The notes beneath the pieces were generated by a model. That model searched no databases and had not been told where the DNA came from. It worked only from the letters and a program-made list of their open reading frames with translations. Below, in pieces: positions 48,401 through 49,928 of a DNA stretch of 64,000 nucleotides. Position 1 is the first letter of the stretch; each line of letters begins with the position of its first letter. This DNA comes from Cristatella mucedo (taxonomy: Eukaryota > Bryozoa > Phylactolaemata > Cristatellidae), in NCBI GenBank assembly GCA_009760855.2, contig WPIO01000033.1:3701001-3765000 (forward strand). The letters are read 5' to 3'. Made by a program: the position numbers and the translations under genes.

Positions 48401-48758
48401 AAAGGGGGACTCTTTAGTCTTGCTTGTTTCAGCACTCGGTGTGCACTAATACAAATACGAAATTTCTCTTAAAACCTTCTCTGTTCACTCCCTACTTTCC
48501 GTTCCAGTGACCCTAGCTTCGTTTTGACCAACCTTCTTTTAATCAGCATTCCACGGATTACAGAACACGGCCACTGCCGTGCTGGCTTCCAGAGATACAG
48601 AAGTGACAATAACTGGGGTTGGCCCTCCAAAAATTCAACGTATTTATGCTACCACTAGAGAGAATTTGCACGAAACAGTCCACGAACCGCAATTGAAATT
48701 AGTCCCACTGCAGCACGCAGGAAGAAGCAAAACTGAGCTGAGTGATGTAATTGAATGA
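570..48758 (+). CDS. KATNIP: KATNIP homologue (katanin-interacting protein), multi-exon, 5' partial
   Basis: In animals KATNIP (KIAA0556) binds microtubules and katanin and acts at the ciliary base; human mutations cause a Joubert-type ciliopathy (family knowledge). I joined 32 exons (listed separately, 5364 bases, about 1788 codons), all GT-AG and all but one junction phase-compatible. Recognition rests on the N-terminal T-A-P-x-K-x-x-R-x-x-W segment, the acidic Y-D-D-D-F-D-E-Y stretch, and four C-terminal modules with motifs such as WGDRYYVGLNGIEIF, NLIDGVNRT and WNYNKS, in the order I remember for human KATNIP (about 1600 aa). The stop is TGA at 48756-48758, followed by AATAAA signals. Upstream exons for the N-terminus lie before the window. 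The junction between 17115 and 21617 is out of phase, so at least one small exon is missing or an edge is misplaced. Long introns (5.9-10.6, 17.1-21.6 and 32.2-40.9 kb) are filled with transposons. Confidence 0.9.
827..939 (+). CDS. KATNIP: KATNIP exon b (acidic YDDDFDEY exon)
   Basis: Acceptor tttag ending at 826, donor gtaagt at 940. Joins exon a in phase 1 to give HAPEHMTGYYDDDFDEY and leaves in phase 0. Acidic and low in complexity, as in the N-terminal third of KATNIP. Confidence 0.75.
1083..1250 (-). repeat. tRNA-derived SINE (SINE-B), reverse orientation
   Basis: Starts with an AAT-rich tail, then the reverse of the family 3' end (gagaacttaatctctattc), the B-box palindrome ggctcgagccc, and ends near ccaaaccagag, the reverse of the tRNA-like head ggtttggtct. 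Lies in the KATNIP intron between exons b and c. Confidence 0.65.
1672..1851 (-). repeat. LINE-A 3' end fragment, reverse orientation
   Basis: (AAT)n followed by the LINE-A tail (gataaagcgccctcagagaa) and about 150 bases of its 3' UTR, matching 7789-7970 and 60343-60505. 5'-truncated, non-coding. Confidence 0.7.
2490..2645 (+). CDS. KATNIP: KATNIP exon c
   Basis: Acceptor gttcgttag ending at 2489, donor gtatgt at 2646; 52 codons, phase 0 to 0. Encodes an acidic stretch with DEIVEEHVSDDEFDGSF and ends DERLTLSIAEVQ. An unrelated reading frame runs opposite on the - strand. Confidence 0.75.
2646..4098 (+). other. Intron sequence with a GC-rich unassigned block
   Basis: KATNIP intron c. I see no exon. 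About 3536-4096 is clearly GC-richer than its surroundings and contains a short direct repeat around gctgttgctaacgcc and a run of GCCGG/CGGCC motifs. It may be part of an old retroelement or foldback element, but no defining ends were found. Confidence 0.3.
4099..4612 (+). repeat. LINE-A fragment, degenerate, 3' end of ORF2 plus tail
   Basis: Frame-broken remnants of the LINE-A C-terminal protein are readable (LVQNSAAT, then CH-E-S-R and H-x-x-P-L-L-x-x-L-H-W-L), followed by a weak copy of the tail near 4580. Many frameshifts and stops make this an old copy. Confidence 0.55.
4613..5792 (+). other. Intron sequence, nothing recognised
   Basis: KATNIP intron. AT-rich, with short chance reading frames only. 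No repeat family shared with the rest of the window was recognised here. Confidence 0.3.
5793..5852 (+). CDS. KATNIP: KATNIP exon d (20 codons)
   Basis: Acceptor ttgctattgtag ending at 5792, donor gtaatt at 5853; phase 0 to 0. Encodes ALRRSLVMNPKIRQNTSPDK and joins in frame to the next exon (KPSSSESEEEIL). It is short and supported mainly by splice sites and phase. Confidence 0.6.
7437..7582 (+). repeat. tRNA-derived SINE (SINE-A) inserted in the Tc1 copy
   Basis: Starts ggtaaggtgcttgcatttca, has the B-box-like gtgggtttgagtc and ends gaggttgctgaatcagc. Flanks on both sides read as Tc1 transposase, so this SINE landed after the Tc1 element. Confidence 0.65.
7789..8298 (-). repeat. LINE-A 3' end inserted in the Tc1 copy, reverse orientation
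   Basis: (AAT)n tail, 3' UTR, then a reading frame on the - strand (8282-8031) with SFGDRAFSSYAPKAWNSLP and ending FRTAFSGSL, the C-terminus shared with the copy at 20183-21160. It interrupts Tc1 between its HTAK and QSPGLHP motifs. Confidence 0.8.
8672..8968 (+). repeat. SINE-B copy split by a second SINE-B
   Basis: The head ggtttgattcagtggttaag at about 8676 and the rest (gggcttgacccc, then tagagattaag, tail ending near 8968) belong to one + strand SINE-B. It is interrupted at 8734-8866 by a second copy in reverse. Confidence 0.7.
8734..8866 (-). repeat. SINE-B inserted in another SINE-B, with target duplication
   Basis: Reverse-oriented SINE-B (tail attcatttatatagcgccc, palindrome ggctcgagccc, head ending gctagaccaaacc). 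AACTTAT at 8727-8733 is repeated at 8867-8873, a 7-base target-site duplication. Confidence 0.7.
9062..9166. repeat. (GT)n microsatellite, about 105 bases
   Basis: Nearly uninterrupted GT dinucleotides with two tc interruptions near the end. The Cys/Val and Thr/His reading frames through it are artefacts. Confidence 0.95.
9167..10400 (+). other. Intron sequence, nothing recognised
   Basis: KATNIP intron between exons d and e. No exon with conserved sequence or repeat family seen. Confidence 0.3.
10401..10481. repeat. (GT)n microsatellite, about 80 bases
   Basis: Begins as an impure gcgcgtgtgtgcgtg stretch and becomes pure GT. It lies about 160 bases upstream of KATNIP exon e. Confidence 0.95.
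10644..10791 (+). CDS. KATNIP: KATNIP exon e
   Basis: Acceptor ttctgtatttcag ending at 10643 gives phase 0, matching exon d. Donor gtaagc at 10792 leaves phase 1. Encodes SSSESEEEILKDGFVTARKQ and QPNDVIVLEFAPLKNR. An upstream tag/cag acceptor near 10617-10620 would not keep the phase. Confidence 0.8.
10870..12108 (+). other. Intron sequence, nothing recognised
   Basis: KATNIP intron. Only short chance reading frames, with no repeat shared with other parts of the window. Confidence 0.3.
12109..12288 (+). CDS. KATNIP: KATNIP exon f (Ala/Ser-rich)
   Basis: Acceptor ttctgtag ending at 12108 (phase 1, completes CGA), donor gtaaga at 12289 (phase 1). Encodes VKPLGTPRKVNSVDQLVQ followed by a low-complexity Ala/Ser/Arg stretch, probably disordered. 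Confidence 0.75.
12597..12736 (+). repeat. tRNA-derived SINE (SINE-B)
   Basis: Good full-length copy: head gctggtttggtctaccggtt (A-box-like), B-box palindrome gggctcgagcccc, then gcgcctgaatagagattag and a tail ending in an A/T run. Its 3' part resembles the LINE-A tail. Confidence 0.75.
12740..14320 (+). other. Intron sequence, nothing recognised
   Basis: KATNIP intron between exons f and g. Chance reading frames only. Confidence 0.3.
14328..14495. mobile_element. pogo/Tigger-like MITE, 168 bases, TA target duplication
   Basis: Left end cagtcgactctgcatataag and right end cttataagcggagtcaactg are inverted repeats with few mismatches. TA dinucleotides flank both ends (14326-14327 and 14496-14497). 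The interior holds repeated 'tataagaat' units and no coding capacity. The ends and TA duplication fit the Tc1/mariner superfamily, pogo type. Confidence 0.75.
14810..15354 (-). repeat. LINE-B 3' end, reverse orientation
   Basis: Begins with the family tail (gtaatgtaatgtaatgtatc), then 3' UTR. The - strand frame 15353-15118 reads QRIQSKVLTLTHKARHGLAP and GDRSFSSAGP, the same protein as at 42215-42650. 5'-truncated at the (GT)n array. Confidence 0.8.
15355..15435. repeat. (GT)n microsatellite between two LINE-B copies
   Basis: About 80 bases of GT lying between the truncated 5' end of one LINE-B fragment and the 3' tail position of the next, where a gtaatg-type tail would be expected. Confidence 0.95.
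15436..15700 (-). repeat. Second LINE-B 3' end, reverse orientation
   Basis: Starts ctccatctttaactccacaa and continues through the same 3' UTR as 14830-15090, then degenerates near 15695. Same orientation as its neighbour, so the pair is a head-to-tail array around the microsatellite. Confidence 0.75.
16358..16465 (+). CDS. KATNIP: KATNIP exon g (tentative)
   Basis: Strong acceptor tttcaattgcag ending at 16357, phase 1 to 1 over 36 codons, donor ggtgta at 16466 (weak). Encodes KELLVECSPLAHAHDSL. Both neighbours fit by phase, but the protein is not conserved enough for me to confirm it. Confidence 0.5.
16561..16921 (+). CDS. KATNIP: KATNIP exon h (coiled-coil-like)
   Basis: Acceptor cacgtcacag ending at 16560 (phase 1), donor gtgagc at 16922 (phase 2). 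Encodes an SSAERSILVAALQAENERLL heptad-like segment and ends LAIERVLQMDP. The 162-codon frame on the opposite strand is a shadow. Confidence 0.75.
17027..17115 (+). CDS. KATNIP: KATNIP exon i
   Basis: Acceptor tctctccatag ending at 17026 joins exon h in phase (MDPEQQRKLL). Encodes LLIGLEHLEQAVAGSVELSE, predicted helical. Donor gtatgg at 17116 leaves phase 1, which does not match exon j at 21617 (phase 0), so a connecting exon is missing. Confidence 0.7.
17360..17640 (+). repeat. LINE-C 3' end fragment
   Basis: Shares atgctggcctaagcatgata and the following 3' UTR with 34870-35015. Ends with a tail (gggattaagttcttgtagga then tgctatggaaac and ATT repeats) like, but distinct from, LINE-A. Confidence 0.55.
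17657..17803 (+). repeat. tRNA-derived SINE (SINE-A)
   Basis: Contains gcacttcacgaatcaaattg, then gggttcgagtcc (B-box), and ends near gccactatgtaaatga. Diverged at the 3' end. Confidence 0.55.
17893..18539 (+). repeat. LINE-B reverse-transcriptase region, left part
   Basis: Contains reverse-transcriptase motifs: LLDLLAGFDTIDHDIQLERL around 17945-18000, a GVP motif near 18116, and SHFYADDTQLH near 18210 (the YADD catalytic box). Stops and frameshifts throughout. The copy resumes at 19232 after an inserted DNA transposon. Confidence 0.8.
18540..19231. mobile_element. TIR DNA transposon (non-autonomous) inside LINE-B
   Basis: tttacacggcagactttcct at 18547 is matched by its exact reverse complement at 19204-19224, a 21-base perfect inverted repeat extended by about 8 imperfect bases on each side. 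TA flanks the element, and the LINE-B frame is continuous across it when compared with the copy at 55200. The interior (about 690 bases) has no convincing transposase. Confidence 0.75.
19232..19925 (+). repeat. LINE-B right part, C-terminal coding region and tail
   Basis: Continues LINE-B after the TIR element: pieces of LDYCNS-type sequence, HGL, SYLAELLHHQFQPPHAL at 19497-19550, NRSCCFADPRLWNLLPQ, the 3' UTR (aaagccgcttaggctttgat) and a short tail near 19920. Pseudogenic. Confidence 0.75.
19993..20138 (+). repeat. tRNA-derived SINE (SINE-B)
   Basis: Head ctggtttggcccactggtta, palindrome gggctcgagccc, then gaatagaaatcaagttctct and a T-rich tail. It directly abuts the LINE-A copy that follows. 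Confidence 0.75.
20183..21160 (+). repeat. LINE-A 3' half, best-preserved reverse-transcriptase C-terminus
   Basis: An open frame to 20897 encodes the region downstream of the LINE reverse-transcriptase core: LLVMGKPSVIHKLE, ESARNLGVIFQSDLSLDDHI, TSRLDFCNSLLTG, ITPLLADLHWLPVKQRIDFK, and the end HLFRTAFSGSL. It is followed by a 3' UTR, the tail (gagagatttatttctctgat) and ATT repeats. The catalytic core is absent (5' truncation). The pattern is that of the CR1/L2 group. Confidence 0.85.
21617..21862 (+). CDS. KATNIP: KATNIP exon j (module 1, WLSNWGHGSRIGMTEVQLFD)
   Basis: Acceptor ggtctgtag ending at 21616, donor gtaatg at 21863; 82 codons, phase 0 to 0. Starts the first repeated module with MEWLSNWGHGSRIGMTEVQL, the position where KATNIP's conserved region begins. 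A second acceptor (gctcgcag, 21640) would also keep the frame. Confidence 0.85.
22032..22160 (+). CDS. KATNIP: KATNIP exon k (module 1)
   Basis: Acceptor gtcttgtag ending at 22031, donor gtgagt at 22161; 43 codons, phase 0 to 0. Encodes IIITFVVHSSPPLSYFKLWN then YNRSMD, the strand pair and WNYN signature of the module. Confidence 0.9.
22333..22660 (+). CDS. KATNIP: KATNIP exon l (module 1 end and linker)
   Basis: Acceptor acatacttcag ending at 22332, donor gtaagc at 22661, phase 0 to 1. Begins ELCIGVRRIRLSIENKLIFD, then GQLEKGCGNQVFDYSTVI, both typical of the KATNIP module end, followed by a Pro/Ser-rich linker. Confidence 0.9.
22775..22892 (+). CDS. KATNIP: KATNIP exon m
   Basis: Acceptor cttgtccacacag ending at 22774, donor gtgggt at 22893, phase 1 to 2. 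Encodes a basic linker (GDPSKLKLRNPHKAQMPMVS). Confidence 0.75.
22893..24300 (+). other. Intron sequence with a G10 run
   Basis: KATNIP intron. Contains a run of ten G at about 23091-23100 and chance reading frames. No repeat family recognised. Confidence 0.3.
24309..24420 (-). repeat. LINE-A tail fragment, reverse orientation
   Basis: AAT-rich start, then the diverged tail (ggtgccctcaaagaacttca then tctctttctgg) and the start of the 3' UTR. 5'-truncated. Confidence 0.6.
24582..24669. repeat. Short tandem repeat, unit about 12 bases (ggtatctattaa)
   Basis: Six to seven imperfect copies of ggtatctattaa-like units in a row, several losing or gaining a few bases. AT-rich minisatellite in an intron. 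Confidence 0.75.
25143..25290 (+). repeat. tRNA-derived SINE (SINE-A)
   Basis: Good copy: cttgctcttcacgaccgagg, then gttggtttgaatcctg (B-box), gcccactgcaagcggtagtg and the end gaggctgttaaatcag. Confidence 0.7.
25863..26197 (-). repeat. LINE-B 3' end, reverse orientation
   Basis: Starts tatgtatctctgtctgtaac, carries the shared 3' UTR (agcctaagcggctttcggta) and the reverse of the SFSS-type coding end (agcaaaagcttctgtcgcca). It ends about 260 bases before KATNIP exon n. Confidence 0.75.
26455..26721 (+). CDS. KATNIP: KATNIP exon n (Ser/Arg/Asp-rich linker)
   Basis: Acceptor ttccataagcag ending at 26454 (phase 2; the AG three bases earlier also fits), donor gtgaga at 26722 (phase 2). Encodes a low-complexity linker: SGDVRATDPAAASSERPAWL and AGYRLKSDELATLPSWPNKG. 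The frame is open further upstream to 26207, but that part has no support. Confidence 0.7.
27461..27519 (+). CDS. KATNIP: KATNIP exon o (small)
   Basis: Acceptor ctgaccttatgag ending at 27460, donor gtaggt at 27520; 59 bases, phase 2 to 1, exactly what is needed to join exons n and p. Encodes MEQSWSAESSTASSLEARP. Inferred from phase and splice sites only. Confidence 0.55.
28347..28658 (+). CDS. KATNIP: KATNIP exon p (acidic)
   Basis: Acceptor cttgtttgtggcag ending at 28346 (phase 1), donor gtttgt at 28659 (phase 1). Encodes VADENEEAKWRKVASAKLA, ITKLLDDEEESGGSL, and a basic helix LKRIERLRARWRNNRDLEKS. Confidence 0.8.
28770..29022 (+). CDS. KATNIP: KATNIP exon q
   Basis: Acceptor tgttcgttgtag ending at 28769 joins in phase 1 (GDVLDEYLRSM). 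Donor gtatga at 29023 leaves phase 2. The frame runs on to a stop at 29051, but splicing at 29022 is required to reach the next conserved exon. Confidence 0.75.
29119..29260 (+). CDS. KATNIP: KATNIP exon r (module 2 start, WGDRYYVGLNGIEIF)
   Basis: Acceptor acctcattttag ending at 29118 joins in phase 2; donor gtaatc at 29261, phase 0. Encodes MIPELPFGKELTVNIKTTWG and DRYYVGLNGIEIFTSTGEP, very close to the KATNIP family. Confidence 0.92.
29272..29560 (-). repeat. LINE-A tail, reverse orientation, split by a hAT element
   Basis: 29272-29313 (ATT-rich plus tagccctctaagg) and 29484-29560 (accaaatctctttctcggta) read as one LINE-A tail interrupted by the hAT-like element at 29314-29483. Confidence 0.65.
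29314..29483. mobile_element. SPIN-like hAT MITE, 170 bases
   Basis: Ends cactggtgctcaacc and, in inverse, gagaactgctg (cag-yg-g-tctcaacc type). Flanks ctctaagg (29306-29313) and ctctaacg (29484-29491) form an 8-base target duplication with one mismatch, the hAT hallmark. The interior holds gatggtcttaggcgacccct and gggtcgttcgacccccaaag, which I recognise from memory as the SPIN/OposCharlie-type hAT MITEs of tetrapods and some invertebrates. No transposase. It sits inside a LINE-A tail in a KATNIP intron. Confidence 0.8.
29928..30125 (+). CDS. KATNIP: KATNIP exon s (module 2)
   Basis: Acceptor atcgtttctag ending at 29927, donor gtaagt at 30126; 66 codons, phase 0 to 0. Encodes LPGYGSDPRVVQNLIDGVNR, DDIHMWLAPFTPGSNHYIYI and CHVALMRLW, nearly identical in pattern to the family. 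Confidence 0.95.
30224..30361 (+). CDS. KATNIP: KATNIP exon t (module 2)
   Basis: Acceptor caaaattgtag ending at 30223, donor gtaagt at 30362; 46 codons. Encodes NYNKSRIHSYRGAKDVEISL and FKGELARACGS. The intron splits the W-N-Y-N-K-S signature after W. Confidence 0.95.
30362..31725 (+). other. Intron sequence, nothing recognised
   Basis: KATNIP intron between exons t and u. AT-rich, with chance frames only; no shared repeats found. Confidence 0.3.
31726..31866 (+). CDS. KATNIP: KATNIP exon u (acidic linker)
   Basis: Acceptor ttacttgtag ending at 31725, donor gtcagt at 31867; 47 codons, phase 0 to 0. Encodes TILFTTSEDILEAISRYDEY, typical of the family, then an acidic D/E stretch. Confidence 0.9.
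31999..32233 (+). CDS. KATNIP: KATNIP exon v (linker)
   Basis: Acceptor tttgtttttgtag ending at 31998, donor gtaaga at 32234, phase 0 to 1. Encodes ERPFTSVDVRKCMSAASDDE and a poorly conserved linker ending LVYKGK. Confidence 0.8.
32565..33063 (-). repeat. LINE-A 3' end, reverse orientation, internally deleted
   Basis: ATT-rich start, 3' UTR, then on the - strand TNLKSFGDRAFSSYSSKAWN (about 32957-32880) and, after a jump, CHITPLL and LVCRE. About 270 bases of ORF2 are missing compared with 20183-21160. Confidence 0.75.
33064..33127 (+). repeat. LINE-A tail, forward orientation, facing a reverse copy
   Basis: Carries tttgcagcagatgtaatg then agagattgagttctctgagg, the + strand LINE-A tail, and meets a reverse copy at the ATT array, giving a tail-to-tail inverted repeat. 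Confidence 0.65.
33128..33600 (-). repeat. LINE-A 3' end, reverse orientation
   Basis: (ATT)n, tail taccctcagagaactcaatc, 3' UTR with the family's agcatgca and gtcagcat motifs, then degenerate coding end (ggctttggtagcatacgaaa) to about 33580. Confidence 0.7.
34290..35015 (+). repeat. LINE-C (diverged) 3' end
   Basis: Readable fragments CDNKTSLVVMDKPTVFLRLE around 34388-34450 resemble LINE-A's LNDDKTNLLVMGKPSVI. The 3' UTR shares atgctggcctaagcatgata with 17478. Ends in ATT repeats at about 35000. Frame-broken. Confidence 0.55.
35016..36940 (+). other. Intron sequence with an unexplained two-strand open region
   Basis: KATNIP intron v. At 35535-35939 both strands are open (134 codons on -, 89 on +), but neither protein is recognised. 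A short GA run lies at about 36356-36371. Otherwise nothing recognised. Confidence 0.3.
36945..37240 (+). repeat. LINE-B 3' end
   Basis: Short frame with QFLRNDIYSPTADYGTSFSA and SLLRETKSVGYRMRTESRLG, then 3' UTR and tail tgcattacattacatacatt. 5'-truncated. Confidence 0.8.
37985..39080 (+). repeat. LINE-A copy with part of the reverse-transcriptase core
   Basis: 38035-38220 encodes LNLSAAFDTDNHQVFLECL (reverse-transcriptase domain motif) and a FRSYL segment. After an internal deletion, 38330-39000 carries degenerate C-terminal pieces (ERSSCHITPVLIDLHWLPTK). The 3' UTR is poor. Confidence 0.75.
39081..40370 (+). other. Intron sequence, possible LINE-C-like tail
   Basis: At about 39700-39850 there is gaatatggattgagttctca and a T-rich end, similar to the LINE tails. 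The rest is AT-rich with nothing recognised. Confidence 0.35.
40371..40531 (-). repeat. tRNA-derived SINE (SINE-B), reverse orientation
   Basis: Reverse tail (tcctaagaaaactaatctgt), B-box as ggctcgcaccc, and head ending caccaaaccagcc. Fairly diverged. Confidence 0.65.
40868..41045 (+). CDS. KATNIP: KATNIP exon w (module 3 start)
   Basis: Acceptor gttcgttttgcag ending at 40867 joins exon v in phase 1 across an 8.6-kb intron; donor gtgagt at 41046, phase 2. Encodes LVLNFVDTWGDQFYLGLTGL and SPRDLRVMPGYEDDSRTLDK. Confidence 0.95.
41542..42120 (+). repeat. LINE-A copy, left part (interrupted)
   Basis: Degenerate ORF2 end: FCNSLLAGLLACAINRLQLV, CHIIPFLADLNWLQVKQRID, then the 3' UTR start. A LINE-B is inserted at 42121, and LINE-A resumes at 42703. 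Confidence 0.8.
42121..42702 (+). repeat. LINE-B 3' end inserted in LINE-A
   Basis: An open frame from 42215 encodes PVEQRIQSKVLTLTHKARHG, FSSTGPRLWNSLPQFLRNDN and SLLRETKSVGYRMRTESRLG, then 3' UTR and a short acat-type tail. This is the best LINE-B C-terminus in the window and the least decayed. Confidence 0.85.
42703..42925 (+). repeat. LINE-A copy, right part: 3' UTR and tail
   Basis: gcgtgctgacactgtgcatg continues the LINE-A 3' UTR after the inserted LINE-B and ends with gaaagagattgagctctctg and ATT repeats. The KATNIP acceptor lies only about 40 bases further on. Confidence 0.8.
42965..43130 (+). CDS. KATNIP: KATNIP exon x (module 3)
   Basis: Acceptor gttgctattgcag ending at 42964, donor gtaagt at 43131, phase 2 to 0. 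Encodes LIDGVNISTSDEHMWLIPFV and FWNYNKSPEDTYRG. Confidence 0.95.
43720..44095 (+). other. Unexplained open frame in an intron
   Basis: An open frame ending with a stop at 44093-44095 encodes, among others, SVASEAYFGRVFYKVNDAGG and RKHRQWPWDFLGKPP. It is not needed for KATNIP (exons x and y join in phase 0 without it) and I recognise no family. It may be a retroelement remnant. Confidence 0.3.
44130..44212 (+). repeat. LINE-A tail fragment
   Basis: tttgcagcaaatgtaaagca then agagattgagttctctgagg, gcgctttatcaag and ATT repeats; about 80 bases, directly after the unexplained frame. Confidence 0.7.
44585..44754 (+). CDS. KATNIP: KATNIP exon y (module 3 end)
   Basis: Acceptor gcattcttcag ending at 44584, donor gtgagt at 44755, phase 0 to 2. 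Encodes AKVAHVELDGAALSPPCGLL and IRKAPGNCYFDFAQELMFYE, a strongly conserved KATNIP block. Confidence 0.95.
44843..44907 (+). CDS. KATNIP: KATNIP exon z (linker)
   Basis: Acceptor tattgacag ending at 44842, phase 2. Donor gtatcc at 44908 is chosen because it yields M-P-T-G-F-I-Y-Q-F across the junction, the expected start of module 4. Encodes LKKPDSDTNESYLSPVMPTG. Confidence 0.8.
45181..45291 (+). CDS. KATNIP: KATNIP exon aa (module 4 start)
   Basis: Acceptor atctcacttcag ending at 45180, donor gtacgt at 45292, phase 1 to 1. Encodes YQFHLLSTWGDHYYVGLNGL then EFYDENGKKIKLDDN. Confidence 0.93.
45447..45586 (+). CDS. KATNIP: KATNIP exon ab (module 4)
   Basis: Acceptor gctgctttcag ending at 45446, donor gtgagt at 45587, phase 1 to 0. 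Encodes SGDVRTPDKLIDGVNDSKDA and HHMWLAPILPSL. Confidence 0.95.
45606..45755 (+). repeat. tRNA-derived SINE (SINE-A)
   Basis: Contains gcacttcacgatccgagtcg, then gtgggttggaattctg (B-box) and the end aaatgaagttgctgaatgag. Lies in the short intron between exons ab and ac. Confidence 0.65.
45835..45936 (+). CDS. KATNIP: KATNIP exon ac (module 4)
   Basis: Acceptor ttctccgtcatag ending at 45834, donor gtaaat at 45937; 34 codons, phase 0 to 0. Encodes TNRVFIIFDQPQTISMIKIW then NYSKTAQRGVKEFA. Confidence 0.93.
46062..46222 (+). CDS. KATNIP: KATNIP exon ad (module 4 end)
   Basis: Acceptor cttttgcctttag ending at 46061, donor gtaagt at 46223, phase 0 to 2. Encodes LLVDDLLVWNGQLKPVSQAA and YHTILFTTDANIVARERHTI. 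Confidence 0.93.
46540..47215 (-). repeat. LINE-A 3' end, reverse orientation, split by LINE-B
   Basis: 46540-46918 carries the tail (caccctcagagaactgtatc), 3' UTR and degenerate coding end. 47060-47215 carries the reverse of the next upstream coding piece (gcagataagcctggctgcag). A LINE-B tail at 46919-47058 interrupts it. Confidence 0.7.
46919..47058 (-). repeat. LINE-B tail inserted in LINE-A, reverse orientation
   Basis: gtaatgtaatgtaatgtatc, then actccacaaagtcattaaga and agcctaagcggctttcggta; about 140 bases, 5'-truncated at gccaacagactta. Confidence 0.75.
47392..47495 (+). CDS. KATNIP: KATNIP exon ae
   Basis: Acceptor taatcttttgcag ending at 47391, donor gtaagt at 47496, phase 2 to 1. 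Encodes NLHEEQDIRMTNDSKVITAS and GKQKSFAQKVVADQ, like the C-terminal tail of the family. Confidence 0.85.
47496..48546 (+). other. Last KATNIP intron, nothing recognised
   Basis: No shared repeat or exon seen, apart from the acceptor at its 3' end. Confidence 0.3.
48547..48758 (+). CDS. KATNIP: KATNIP last coding exon
   Basis: Acceptor cttcttttaatcag ending at 48546 joins in phase 1. Open for 70 codons to TGA at 48756-48758 (ends KTELSDVIE). The tail sequence is not one I can match to other KATNIPs. An acceptor inside the exon (ggattacag) would shorten it by 5 codons. Confidence 0.7.
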
Positions 48759-48875
48759 GTTTAGCAATCTGTCGATTGCATTGAAAACCCACCACGAAAC
48801 CACAACTCGATAGCTAAGCCGTAAGTCTGGGCTGTTTGCTGAAGTATCTGCACCTCTTAGCATTATTGTTACCAT

Positions 48876-48896
48876 AATAAATAGTAAAATAATAAA
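48876..48896 (+). promoter_or_regulatory. Polyadenylation signals for KATNIP
   Basis: Two AATAAA hexamers (48876-48881 and 48891-48896), 118-133 bases after the stop, in an A/T-rich stretch. Confidence 0.6.
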
Positions 48897-49874
48897 TTGT
48901 AAAATCTATCAAAAGCCAAGGTTTTCAGAGATGCCAAGGCTTCGTTATAGTGGAGGTATCAAGGTTGGCAAAGAAAAGCCCTGACAGTCCCCAATCAAGA
49001 ATAACCCACCTTGCGTCATTCACCATTTGCCTTCTGTCATTTCTCCAATAGATCTCCCAAATTGCATCGGTGAACTGTCTGCTCTCTCCACACAACCTAG
49101 CAGGCGAGCCATGTCTGGAGCTCTCCACATTGATCTCACACCTGATAGTACCACGAATGCTTGGTGGTGGTTTCGATGAGCCAGGCACTATGGTTTAGAT
49201 ACAAAAAATAATGACTGCCATAGACTTGAGCAACAGGAGGATTTTATAGCTGATAAGGTTTGTAAATACTACATATTTATGACCTTTAATATCCCTTTAT
49301 TAGTCACAGGTTTTTGGTTAACAACTGTGGCTATTAGTTGCATTAACCCATCTGACTTTTTGGAACAATGCAAATCGCTATTAATTATTTACCGTCTGCC
49401 TCTTGCCATGGCATTACTGACTTCCTTTTTCTGCACGGCAGCTTTGAGGCCCAAAACCAGTGTCACCAACAACAAAAAGAGCCATATGAGAAAGTGACCT
49501 CGGTCGGGACATCAGCTCTTCACTGACTTACGAGTTACCACGACGAACGGTGAAAGCCAGCAGCACCAAACCATGAAAATCAAGCAGCATCATTGCTCTT
49601 GTGGCTAGACCTGCCGCTTATGCAAGCTGAGCGACACCTCGTTGGAAGCCGAGAACAATAGACTGCACCGATGGAGTTGGCGATAGATACTTTGCACAAC
49701 CCAATAATTGCCGACATTGCACCCACTCTGCTGGGGCCAAGCTTGTGTAAAATGCAAATCAAAGAAGCGTTGACAGTAATATTTTCTAGATTCTTGTTAA
49801 TTAAAGAAGCTCAACGTACACATCCACATCAAATGTGCATTTCACCATAGTCACACGCCATTGAAATAAGGCCA
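48897..49874. other. Intergenic region and COX6B 3' UTR
   Basis: The 3' ends of KATNIP (+) and COX6B (-) converge here. On the - strand ATTAAA (49285-49290) and AATAAA (49296-49301) could end a COX6B 3' UTR of about 580 bases. Reading frames here look accidental. Confidence 0.35.
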
Positions 49875-49928
49875 TCAAATCTTTCCAGCAAACGTTCCGC
49901 TTTCCACTTGACCTTCCCATTTCTCATG
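49875..49928 (-). CDS. COX6B: COX6B exon 3
   Basis: On the - strand the acceptor is cttctttcgctgtag, just before 49928. Phase 0. Encodes HEKWEGQVESGTFAGKI and a TGA stop at 49875-49877, matching the W-x-x-Q-x-x-x-G-T-F-x-G-K-I end of the family. Confidence 0.92.
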   Translation of the reverse strand, partial: HEKWEGQVESGTFAGKI